From Oreocharis arfaki (lineage: Eukaryota; Chordata; Aves; Passeriformes; Paramythiidae): a stretch of 64,000 nucleotides of DNA. The notes below the pieces were generated by a model, which searched no databases, had not been told where the DNA came from, and saw only the letters and a program-made list of their open reading frames with translations. A program made the translations under genes and the position numbers. The first letter of the stretch is position 1. Every line of letters begins with the position of its first letter. The stretch is from positions 576,831 to 640,830 of the forward strand of contig VZRR01005724.1 in NCBI GenBank assembly GCA_013398015.1, in the 5' to 3' direction. Positions 10,801-22,982 of the stretch are shown here, piece by piece.

Positions 10801-13800
10801 AATGCCAGTCGAAATCTTTACTTGATAAGAGTGCCACACACAGAACTTTTCCCCCAGATGTCAGCTTTTATTATGAGGCTAAATTCATGAGCCAGATGTA
10901 AGGAACAGACCAGTAAAATACCTTTCTTGAGACTGTAATTAAAAGCTAATTTCTTATTCATATCCATTCTTGTTTCTGTGTACATCAGAAAAAAAGGATG
11001 GAGGACCTTTGAACCATGGATTTTTATTTTTTTTTTATATCTGTCTTTCTCTAGAAATAAGTTTTTGAAATTCTTCTAATTGTTTTTGTTTATAATAGGA
11101 CCAGGATAAGGCATGCTGTGCTATAATGTGTTTCAGTGACAGACATTTTAACCAAAATGTGACAAATTTACAATGATCTCAGTGGTATATGCCAGCTGCT
11201 AGGGAATTTATTTCATTTACCAGTAGGTCAGTCTACTTCTAGTGTTCAGGAAGACAGAATGAAGTAGGTGTCACTGCCTGTGAAGAAACATGCTTCATAC
11301 TCCCAGTATCAGTAAACCACCCCAAACTGAGCTCACTCTTGTCCTTGGTATTTCCCAGTAAAGTGACCTAAAGCCCACATAGAGTCAAATGTCCTTTAGC
11401 ATCAAAGTGGACCACAACCTTGACACATAATGAGAAAAAATTATGTCTAGGGATTGCTCAATTCTGTAAAAAAAAAACCATCATAAAACCACCAATCTAA
11501 TATTCTTCTTACTTTGCACTCCTATTTTCACTCTTTTGTGCATGTCCCTATTTGGTTTCTAACTTTTAATAAATTTATTTGTTTTTACTGTCTGCCTCTG
11601 TTCTTCCTTCTCATACTCAAGATACAATAAACCTCCATCCTCTTGTGCACACGAGCAGCCACTTTCCCAGAGAGACCAGCAGTACTGGCTGACATCTCTT
11701 GTTGGAGGCTAAAAACGTTGTTTGCAAGAGCTCTTCCCTGTCACCAGCTGCATGAGGGACAGCATGGTAAGGGCCTACTTCGTATTAGAAGGGCACTGTC
11801 TCCTATATTCTGCCTACTTTTTTTTTTTATTGTCCACTAAAATACCCACTTCTGATGTATACCTAGTACCCATCTCCAGTGCCTATTTACTAAACATTCA
11901 AAAAAGTACCCTTCATCTTTCCGACAGATTGTCTCTAATATTTGGGGTGAACTACCCATCAAGGGTTTGTTAAGGTGATTTAGCTGAGACAGAGCACATC
12001 AGCATGGCACACAGTGATATAATTAACCATGAGCACGTGTGTCACAATATGAAAAGGGAAATCCAGATAGAGGTAAGTTGCACACTTCTTACCCATCGTA
12101 TTTTATCATTACACTGGATCAAATCCATATTTTTAACCTAATTCTGTTTAAAGGCAAGAAGCGTCAAGCTGTCCAAATTTTGAACCTGAGGAATAGTTGG
12201 GGAGCTCTCCATACTGAGTCAGATGGCCTTCTGTATCATGCATTAGGTGGTCTTATGAATTTGTTTCAATACACCTGGCCATTTCAGTCCTCCCTTGCCT
12301 GTGATTAAGAGGGATTCATCAAGCTTTGCATCTATGGGAAATGAGGCCGACTGAGACTTGTGAGGTCCAAATACTGAAGCTGATTGATGTGCTGTTACAT
12401 TATTACTTGCATGGCTCTAGCAGTGAATACGATGGACACTGCAGAAGAAATGCGGTGCTTAAACCACAGAGTTGCATGGGCTGTAGGGTTGCACATGCCA
12501 GGTGGACTGACATTGGAATATTTTGCACAGACTAGAAGCAAGCTCAGAAAATAACAGATGAGTCCATTTTCAGGGTAAAAATGGTATGAGAACAAAGAAA
12601 AACTCTAAGCCTTCAGGTTCACACTCCTAATCAGAGATTTTACATTACAATTTTACTGTGTTTTCCTTTTGGTGAATTAAATATGATTATTGAAAGTGAC
12701 TAAACAACTGTGTTCAGTAAAAAGACTGGAAAAATAATGAAGATGGTAGCCAATCCTTTATATATTATTCACAGACACAACATCCTGTCTATGTAATCTT
12801 AGATACGCTCTTTTGGAGCCCAAAGCAGAAACAACTTTAAAAGAGCAGAAACACTGGAAAAAAATAGTCGTGCATTTCTCACCACAGCAGGAAGAGACAG
12901 CAATACCAACAGTAAACGTGTGCCTAAATGGCTCAGCAGAATCATCCTCCTATGTCTGATAGCTCTCCGTACACAGACCAATTCAGTGCCCTTTGAACAT
13001 ATACACAGTGTTTTCTGAACCAATTATGATGCTGGCATGTGGTCCATTTACCAAGAAAGAAAAAGACAGACTTTTTAAAAGCACTGTCATGACCATTATG
13101 ACAGAGAGAAAGTTGGCCACTATTACAGGGCGTGAGCCAACATTTATTTAAATAAATGAAAAGACTTTCACTGACTGCGGAGTGTACTTTGGATCTGGTC
13201 CACAGTACTTGGACAGTGTTGCTGATATTCCTGGCCTCATAAAGAGCCAGAGACTACAGCACCACAAACACCTAGCTAAAAAGAAACTGTTCTTCTAAAT
13301 GTTCTTTTAAATTCTTTGAGGAATAATAGTGAGGAAAGCAAAAGGTTGCCTTGGAATTCAAGAGGCTTCTGAAAATGAATTGTATGACTTACAGAATTTT
13401 AATGAACCCGTGTTATTCAATAAAGTACTGTAGCTGTGTTGCAATGTTCCATTGATCAAATTACTGAATATGGTTTATGAACATTCTCCAGTAAATGCTA
13501 TGATATTTTTCTATAAAACTGTAACAATATAAGACCACATGCAATATCTTGTTAAATGTTGACGAAGAAGTCCTGAGAGAGATATGTGGATACAGCATTG
13601 TGCTTGCAAGTCCTAGAAAGTGTTTACTTTAGAGTCAGCCCTTAAGAAGTGTCTGATTTCCAGCTAGGCTGTAGTGTCCTGCAAGGCCCTCACCTTGATC
13701 CTAAATAACAGTTCATCTCAGAACAGGATGTTCCACAGGCTGAGGTTAGTCTGGAGTTTCCCATCGTCCAATATCTCCACTCCTGGCATTGTTTTCACCC

Positions 13801-16003
13801 ACCCTGCAGGCCTCCAGCATGGAAGCGGGAAACCCATTATTCCTTGTTTTTATTTCCTCCCTCTGTGTCCCTTTTCACTCTCCTGAACTCTCTGCCAGCC
13901 CTAGCTAAGGGCAACTTTGTGGAAGCAAACAAGGAATGATTGTGCTGCTTTGTGCGGTGCAACAAAGCTCTGGAGGTATCTTAATTTCCTGCTGGAGATG
14001 AAGTACAGAAGATTCTGGTTGGGAAGGGTAGTGAAGACAAGCCAGCTTGATCTTATTCAGGGCAACACCAAGACCAACAGGAAATACTACAGTAGACACA
14101 GGCCAAAATGAGACTATCAATGCATCTGAGGATGGCATTTGGAAACATTTTGCATTAACAAAGTTCCTCTCTGGGTACAGACTTTCACATATATCCCAAA
14201 AATGGATTACCAAACTGATGCAGTTACTTTTTTCCTCATTTAAACTACTACAGATCAAACCCTCACTTACAAAATTCATAATGTATAAGGTACTTTCACT
14301 GCCCCCCCAGTATTTCAAATAACTCTTAAAATGTAACCCATGTGTTTCTTTTTCATTCTTGCAGCTATTAAAATGATGCAAAGCCCTGCTTTCAAAAAGG
14401 CGTGCAACTCTTGCTCTAAGCAATAACATTTTTCAGAACAGTCTTAAGCTCTGCCAGAAGCTCACAACCAAGTGTGAAAAAAAGCTAGCACAGAAGCAAA
14501 TGACAAGGGATCTAGGACTGTGTGGGCATCAAAACCTGTGAAGAGGTGCTAGCACTGGCCTCATTCTGTGCTAACATAGCACCAATCCTACATGGACATC
14601 ATGTATTCCCTAGAGTTGCGACTACATGTGGTGTGCTTGCCACATTCTCTCCTCCAGTTTTGCTGCGCAGGGATGCTTTCTTCCTGAAGTAAAATGAAGC
14701 ATAGGAGTGTTTTGGGTGAGCAAAGAACATGGACCTGACATCTATAAAATATGACCTACTCAGTACAAGTGTAAAGAAAGACAAAAGCAGTTTCAGTAAA
14801 AGGTTCTCTAAAATAAAATTTAAACAAACAAATCAACGCTCAGAGGGCTATGAAGAAGAATTGCAAAAATTCCTCTAAACATTAATTTTTGAGGTTTCTT
14901 TTTATTTAGATTTGAAATTTATCTAAGATTTTGACACAAAGTATGCTAAAACAGAACTTAGAACCATTAATTGAGAACTAGTGACAGAACAGTTTAGAAA
15001 AACATAAATTCAGCACTGCTATAACCAACAAATCTGACTGCACTGTGAAGCAGACAGCCAGTGCAGAGCTCCTTACATCATCCAAGCATCAAATGTTGCC
15101 AATAAAAGAGTTTAGGTTGCATGGAATATATAACCCAGAATGACTGTATAATAAAAATATATGAGTGTTCAGAATTTTATGTGTATTTCAAGAAAGCATT
15201 TCATATTGTATCAGCAGAACAGGAAAGATAGAGTGGTAAAAAGAGAGAGAAATATTATATTGACTTAAATACTAAAAAATGTGTATCAGTAGAAGATGGT
15301 ATAGTTAAGTTATGTATGCTGCTTATCATATTACTTATTATGGTCTCCAAAGAACAAGCCAATACTAGCATGCAGGCAAGTTTTTTCTTGGAAAAATAAA
15401 CTCCTGCCTTCTCATTGTGAGAAAATAAGTCCTCTCTTTTAGAACTGATGTGTCATCAGCTACTTTAACACCCAAGTGCTTTAAATTGTTTAATGTCTTC
15501 GTTTCCACATGCCTCTGGAAATGATGCTATTCACGTTTAACAGATTATTCAGTGTTGTTTTCAAGGACTAATGAGTTCTTTTATTGCATGTTTTTGTTTA
15601 AGAAAACTGTAGGAGCACAGGTCTCACTGACTGGAAAGAGGCCAGATATCCTATCTGCATTACAAACTTTAAAAATAATTTTGGGCAGTTGTCATGACAG
15701 GGAACTAAATACGGATTACCCTGACCACAGACTGGTACCTTAAATTCTGAATGACCTTTTTTTTCTATTACAAGATGGCATTAATCCAGCAGACAGAAAA
15801 GTGGACAACCAGGCCATATTCTTAAAAAGGAAGTGAAAAACAAAAGCTTTACTGCTAAAGGTCTCCCAAGGCCGCTTGTATGGCTCCTATCAGTCTTAAT
15901 TTTCATGTCTAATTTCTAGAACTGGTGCTGCTCCACAGCAACAGGCTTTTTGTTACAGAACTTAGTAGTCACAGAAGCATGAGACAACTTCAGCTTTAAA
16001 ATA

Positions 16004-16028
16004 ATGATGATGATGATGACGATGATGA
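16004..16028. repeat. (ATG)n trinucleotide microsatellite
   Basis: About eight ATG/ATGAC-type units with one C substitution. Confidence 0.85.
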
Positions 16029-18189
16029 AGAATACCAAAGAGTAAGAGAGCGAGTGCTCCCTAAGTAAGCTCTGCTAACAATATATAGAGATCTAAATGC
16101 TGCTCACTCACACAGCCCACCTCCTTACCCACCAAAATCATTGGTTAGTTAATTCTTACCATGCTGCATCATATTCATAGACAACTCTGACAAGAATCAA
16201 TAGCAAAGAAGCTTGTTCATTTAACTTGGCTGACTCTTAACTAATTTAAATTAATCATTTTGAATGAACATTATTTAGGAGAATAATTCTTACAAGTACC
16301 ATCTATATTTGTGGGGAAAGGGGTAGGGGGATACAAAAATTTAGGATATAAATTTGGGATATAAAATGGTAAACAAGCAATTGAACAAAATAAAAGGAAT
16401 AAACTTTATCCAGTCATCCCATGGCTCTTCTTCAGTTTAAGATAATAAAGAGTGATGGGGAACTGAAGCAGCAAGTACAGTCAGAGGAACTGATTAGAGA
16501 GAGCTAATCTTAACAGTGATAATTCATGAGGGTTGAGGGAAGGAGAGATGACTCAGAGTGCTATTCAGAGGCAATGTATTGGCTGGATCACCTGCAGTTT
16601 ATCACCTTGGCCTCCAGGACAGTATTAAGAGAGGATCTTTCTGATCCGGAAAGAAACGAGGAAAACCTAACAAAAGAACACTCTCTACTTGGCTTATTTA
16701 TGCCACTGGTAACAGTGATGAAAGATGCAGAGGGAGCGTGACAGCCCCTGAATATGTCTGTAATTACTTCCATTTAAAGATGTTACAGCTTCCAATGCAC
16801 AGTGCAAACAGTTTTGAAATGAGTGACATTGCATACATCTGGCAGAACAAGAGAAACATTAGCCAGACAGAGGAGATTAAGCTCTGAAAATGTCAATTTT
16901 AAGACTAAAAAGGGTTAAGACTTTAATGTCAGTGATTTATTCAGATAACACCCATGAACATTAAAAGGGCATGAGTTATGCTCATAACTTCCCATGTGTC
17001 AAGAATGACAAGACTTTCTCAGAGTCTGCTGAATAGAGAAATCTGTCAGAAGCAGATGGGAAATCAAATTTTGCTGAGAAACAGAAGATTCTGATCTCCT
17101 CAACAGAACATACAAATTACTGTATGAGCCCTAGCAAAGTAAAAAAGACTATGGACAAAACCTTAGGAGAAAAAAGAAAAAATATCAGCATGTGTGCATT
17201 TGAGCTGCAAGTAGCTGGTTCATGTCCCTCATCATCTGTGCTCTGTGGCTTTGTATACACCTAAGTTTATGAAGCTTGCTTCCTGTCACCAAAATAAACT
17301 TCTTCTGCAAGTGAGTTATGCTATGATGTGGGATGGCACAGTGCAGAGGGTTGCATAGCGTAGGTCATGATGAACCTCAAATGTTAAAAATAAAACAAAA
17401 CTCAGGAACAAAAAATATTGAACTGGTGTAATTTGTGCACTCACTTGTGAACAACCTATGCTCAGCATGACTGCCTTTTTGTTCAGAGACTACCTCCACC
17501 TCTGAAATAAAGAAAGACTCCTCAGGGAAAGGCAATTCCCTTAGACCACTCTGTCAAAGGTAAGGTAACTAGCACCCTGCACAAGCTGTGTGTGCACCCC
17601 ACTTACATGAAACTTACCGAGCCCAGGATACAATCATCTCTTGAGTTTTACAGATTATGAGGGCTCTGTGCTATGACCACTACTACACCACTTATAAACC
17701 CTTTCCTCTGGGCTGTGCTACACAGACCAATGTTCGTGTTCTCTAGGACTTTCTGTCTGGAATGAAACAATAAAGAAGCAAAGAGTTAGAAGATTACAAC
17801 TGAGTAATCACCTAGCTACTGCCTGTATGAAAAATACAGCAACTGAAATTTCTTAACATCTCTTTTTATGGATCTTGCTTTTCACTGCTCACTGGTTTGT
17901 TAAAGTTTACCTGTACTGGCTTAAAAAAGAACTGTTTAAAGGAAAAATCAACCCCACAGTAATCTACTCAGAGACTGCTTTATTCCTGCTGCCACCATTT
18001 TTGTAGTTACAAGTTAGTTCGTGTTGGGTTCCCTGTATCGTGTGCTGAGACTTTTTCTTGTGGGAAGTCAGTCAGAGCTTAGCTGTGTATGGATTGTAAA
18101 AGTTACAGTTGATGTGGTAAAAGTTCACCATTTAGGAATAACACTCGTCTCCATAGAAGAAATAACCCCTATAAATTTATTACTCTGTA

Positions 18190-18540
18190 CGTGGGTGATG
18201 CGGGGTGCTGTGGGGTGGCTGAAATCGCCGCTTTAACCCGAAAGCATCCCCTGCAAGGGATGCCCTGGGGGTGCAGCTCGGCACCTCGCAGGCCGACTTC
18301 CAGCACCCGTGCCGATGGATGGCACCGAGACACAGCCCCGCACCCAGGCCAGGATAGCTCAGGTGTTACCAGGAGCAAGGAGCGTGGAGGGCTCTGCGCA
18401 TGGGCTCCGAAAGGTTTATTCCGAAGGGGTCAGAAGCGAAGAGGACGAGCAGGCCTCGTGTACAAGCTTATAAGGGGTAACAGAAAGGGGGCTGGCACAG
18501 CACCAGCGACCAATTACCTGGGGGCAAGGGGNGGACATCC
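18190..18540 (-). mobile_element. CpG-rich LTR-like block, minus strand (tentative)
   Basis: This stretch is much richer in G+C and CpG (about 19 CpG) than its surroundings. Read on the minus strand it has, in order: a CCAAT/ATTGG box (18510-18514), a TATA-like CTTATAAG (18467-18474), and an AATAAA polyadenylation signal (18420-18415) about 47 bases further on. That order and spacing is typical of the U3-R-U5 part of a retroviral LTR. One candidate TG...CA unit is 18364-18537, but no target-site duplication, primer-binding site or polypurine tract was found. Retained CpG suggests either a recent insertion or an unmethylated island. The alternative is a genuine small CpG-island promoter. The single undetermined base in the part I checked closely is at 18532. 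Confidence 0.35.
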
Positions 18541-19691
18541 TATGTTAGGTCAAGTGGACTTTTCCTGCAGTTGCAAGTACCTGAACCGAGAACATTTCTC
18601 TTTCCACCACAGCTGGAGCTCAAAAGCTTCCCAAGAACTCGATATGAGAACATCCGATGTTACAAATAAATGTGGGGAGGAGATGTGGACTGGAGGAGTT
18701 GTAGCTTGGTCTATGCCAAAGAGGTCTGGTTGCTGGCTGAATAAAGCTGAAAGATTTAGAGAAAAGGACATAGATTTTGTGCATTTCAGGCCAAGTGCGT
18801 CTTGGGAGGTAACAGACCACCTGTATAAGATAAATGGGAAATGAGTCAGTGCTGCAGCAGGGATGTACTGAATAAGACCCCAGTGTGCAAGACCAGGCCC
18901 AAATGAGCCGAGCTTTAGGTACAGGGAAGCAGCTGGATGAAGGGCAGGGCCTACAGGAAGAAAAAGCAAATTCTGCAGGTCATGCCAAAGAAAATAACCT
19001 GGGAAAAGGCAGAGGAAGAACTGAGGAGTGGATATAGACAGCCCAAGATGACGAGTAGGTAAGTTTTCTGACCAAAACGATAGATACAGGTAGAGTTCCA
19101 GAATCTGCCAGGAAAGGAAACAAAACTGGAAGGCAAGGCAGATGAGAATGGATATAAAAGAGTCAAGCAGGCTGAAGGAGGATATTTGTCCATAAATGCA
19201 CACTTCAAAGCATGCAAGGGAGGTGGTGAGTCCAAGCCTCCCCTCTTCTGAAACCAGCCACTGCCCTTGCATGGCTCACCCACAGAAATGTGTCAGTCAG
19301 CAGGAGTTTTGGCCAGTGTTACCTCTAGTGATGAATTGGGTCAATAGTGAGCAGATGAGGATTTTTCACAAATATTTTGTCGTAATTTCTGAAAGCTAAA
19401 AGCACCACACAGTTAGCAGAATGATAAAATTGAAATGAAGATGCTCAAAATTACAGAAAATCCGCAAATTTATTTTGCTTTTGCTGAACACAATCATAGG
19501 CAAACAGTCCTCAAATACATATCCCAACCCCTGTTTTGTAGAGATGGTTCTAATATTGCACTTTTCAGAATAGCAATAGAATTAAAGTGTTTTCCAGAAT
19601 TCAGATCATTTAACTCTATCTTCTTATTTAGGAACATGAGAGGCACCATTGAAGCCCTTAACAACAACATGCTTCAGCTTTTGCTCTGCCC

Positions 19692-19781
19692 TAAATTGTC
19701 CAGGCAAATAGACTGCCTGTTCACTGTAGGTCCCTTCCAACTTAAGTACTCTATTCTAGTCTGTTCTAGTCTGGTCTATTT
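19692..19781 (+). mobile_element. CR1 LINE 3'-tail fragment, plus strand
   Basis: The sequence keeps the CR1 terminal signature AGGTCCCTTCCAAC (19728-19741) preceded by a degenerate GGACTxGATGA-like stretch. Only the last 60 or so bases of the family are recognisable. Instead of the usual ATTCTATG octamers it ends in three 10-base units of the form CTRTTCTAGT (19751-19780). It is an old, severely 5'-truncated copy with no coding part. Confidence 0.75.
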
Positions 19782-22080
19782 ATCTTTTGCAAGGCCAGCT
19801 TAACTGGAAAAGAAAAAGCACAAAGCTTTAGTCACGGTAGCCCTTTCATCACAGCTACAGCAGCGCTATTACTACCATAAAACCACAGAATTATAAAGCA
19901 AAATTCTCGGTTCAGACTAGGAAAAATTCAAGGCAAATAAAAATAATGCAGACAGTATCCAATAACATGCTTGGCCAGACCAAACCCTTTACTGCCTTTT
20001 TTCATCTACTGGTATGAAATTTTTGGGCTGTTTTCCTTAATAAAGAGAGGTGGTTGCCATTATAAGACTTTCAGAACTTCTCAGGTTTTTTGTGTTAATC
20101 TATTTTTTTCTTCCCACATAATTTCTTTGGTAATCCATCATCCTCTCCACCCTTTGGAGCTTCTGGTGTGATATTATTGAATAGATATAGTGCATCAATT
20201 CTGGACTGCTGGGAATTACTGGCTGGCACAGTGGGTAACAGGAAAAGTATTAATTGTTGCAGATAGACTTGTTTCTGCTGTGCAGAGAATGACTCCCTTC
20301 AGTTAAAACTAAATATTCTAAGCATTTCTTCTTTATGTTTTCCCAATTTCCAGGACTTTTGAAGTGGATCCCTGTTATTTGTCTTCTTTATGCAACATTA
20401 GCAGATAACTATTATGGACATTTTGCTGCTCTGTATTTATGTGCCTGATCCTTAGCTCAAAGCTCTGATTTTCACAGCATTCAGACAGATTCAGAATTGA
20501 TTAGTGCTATGAACATCTTCCAAGTTCCACCTACATATAAGAAATGTCAGACGAGCTATGCAGCATTAGGATGAATAAAGTACAGTAATCCAGGCTGCAA
20601 GAGGAAGAATTTGCAGTGTCACAATCAGCACACATTGTTGCAAAGCCCCTGTCTTTGCTGGTTTACAAACAGTGCAAATGGCAACACAAGTTCTAACTCT
20701 GGCAAACATATACAGGATTAGATTTTTTTTTCCGTAAACTTTGTTAAGCTTGCCTCCTCGTAGACATAAAGCTAGCAGAGGCTCTGGGAGAGTGTACAAA
20801 TCAATTCCTACAGGTAATGAGAAATAAGGAGCTTTAAGTTCTAAACTAATGCTGTTCTCAGTGGACTCCTCCTCATGCCAAATTATATCTCAAATATTTG
20901 TGGTGCTTCCCAAGGGAGTGTCATCGTTCTGAAGAGAGCAAGTAATCTGAATGTACCAATAGTGTACATAGGCCATCCAATCTTCATGGCATTTGCAGTA
21001 AGACAGCGGGACTGTCAGTCACAAATAACCCATTGCAAAAAAAAATCAAATAGTTACAATAAATTAAAGTTCCATTATCTATATAATAAAGCCTCTTTAT
21101 TAAGTGCATCTCATTAGTGACTGGAATATTTCACTAGTGAGTACAAACACTATCATGGGAAGCTTTTAAATCGATTAGTTTTTCTTTTAAGTTGCTTGAA
21201 TGTGATTAAGGGTCTAAACTCTAGAAGATGTCCCGACCTTTTTGGAGCTTAACTGAGAAACAGCTTGAGGACAAGTAAAAATTACTCGTATTTAAATTCA
21301 ATAATGATGAGGCAATGCATGTCGTGGAAAGGACAAAGCACCAAGGAGATGATGCTAAGAAAAATTGTGGTTAATAATAGGAGAATCTGAGCTAAAATGA
21401 AGGAAAATATAACAAGAATTATATAGAATATCAGGAATACCCTTCATAATGAGTTCACAATAAGAAGTAGCTAAACAGGTTGAAATAGCTTTTCTGGTAC
21501 ATAAGAAGAGGAACAGTAACCTGTTATAAGGGGAGTTATAATGACTCATTTCATCATTTCTCAAAACCGATAAGGCACATGCAGAACAAAATTGGACACA
21601 TTTAAGTAAGACAGTGATGTTGTATATTGGGAATTGGAGGCAAAGGTTTCTAAGCTGATGTAAGGCACAGACTGTTAGACTAGATGAGCGGGTAAAAATG
21701 ATTTTAAATTATTCCTTCTTCATTCCCCCTATTCTTTTTTACTATCTTTTTCTCCCCCCTACACTTCCCAGAACTATCAAGCATCTCTTAGCGAGTATAA
21801 AGGCTCTAAACTACTGATGTGTACCTTACATCAATTTATACATCTTAATTTGACAATTAGATGAGAGATGTGAGGAAGAAACACAAAATAGCCCTGCAGA
21901 GTGCAGTTTCATGACACAGCTAAATTATCCTAATGGCATTCTCTGCCAGTTTAGCTACCAGAACTATCACACCACTCAGTCATATGTCACATCTGCATTT
22001 GGGCCAGAGCCACTGCAAGTCAGGAGGATGGAGGAGGGGCAAAACCCTTTGCACCAACATTCAGAGGATTAATGTTACAA

Positions 22081-22167
22081 TGTAAAGTGCAGTGGGGGTG
22101 CAGGTAGAATGTGGTTTGCAGTAGAATGTGTGCATTGGGGTGGGATGTGGGAGAGGGGTGGGGATGG
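22081..22167. repeat. G-rich tract with GTAGAATGTG repeats
   Basis: The decamer GTAGAATGTG occurs twice (near 22104 and 22121). It is followed at 22137-22163 by five G-runs of three or four with short linkers, which fits a G-quadruplex motif on the plus strand. Confidence 0.6.
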
Positions 22168-22938
22168 AGTTCTTAAGTTTGAATTCCTCCTCATGAGCAA
22201 CTGTCTGTTCTGTCACTTCTCATGGACATAGTAGCATTACTACTAACATGAGTGGGGGAACCAAGAAGAGGTGTGGGGAGAAAAGGAAAGAACAATATTT
22301 TATCTGAGTGCTTCTGCTGCTGTTGAACTGTCTCACATTCAGGAGGTTCAAAAGTCAGACACAGACTGGAGAGTCCTTTCATTTAGCAGGTCCTTGCAAG
22401 ATGTTGTTCAGAAAAGTAGATAGTTATACAACATGTACACTAGGACCACCACATGTGATCAGGTTATTACTCCATTTGGCCTTTGGATTTCACAGAGTTA
22501 GCAGAGGATTAGTAGATTTTTCGAAGACAAACAGCTCTTAGTAGACTGACTACTAATTGGAAATATTATGTGCATATATATGTATATGCATAGGAAAATT
22601 CCTGCTCCCTCAATGAGCATTTCCCTTATTCAATGAAGCTTCAAGCTTGAGTTGTTGTCTTAACTTGCACAACTGCAAAAATTATTTATGATACTAACAT
22701 TATCAAATGCATCTACAAGATTTGTCTGGCTGACCTCCTAAGGCTCTGATTTTCATGACACAGTGACTATGCATTAGTAAAAAATAAAGTAATTCTTTTA
22801 TTAGTTCTATTACTGCCCTTTGATTTTGTTGTCTCTCTGGTTTTCCCCCCATGTCTCTAAGGAGATTGGTCTGTTTTCTTTATGTTCATCACATTGCAAG
22901 AAAATGGGAGAAAAAATTTACAAACACAGGCATTATCA

Positions 22939-22982
22939 TGTAAAAAAAAAAACCCAAAAAAACCCAAACAACAAAACCAAGC
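22939..22982. repeat. A/C-only low-complexity tract
   Basis: A-runs broken by CCC and CC, a minus-strand counterpart of the G/T tracts at 1325-1530 and 26179-26240. Confidence 0.75.

Larger units (their letters stand above)
4259..18189. other. Gene-free AT-rich DNA
   Basis: Nearly 14 kb without a supported gene. It holds short simple repeats, a small stem-loop (7827-7860) and scattered A/C-rich patches (near 7542-7570 and 8978-9005). The longest frame, 174 codons on the minus strand at 13905-14429, has no recognisable domain and reads like chance translation. One good donor match (AAG|GTAAGT, 5054-5061) follows only a weak acceptor. Nothing resembles a tRNA, snRNA or transposon end that I can name. 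Confidence 0.55.

Noticed and set aside
13905..14429. 174-codon minus-strand frame
   Set aside because: No recognisable domain, poor-looking composition, and a plus-strand frame also open over part of it. Chance is sufficient in 64 kb.
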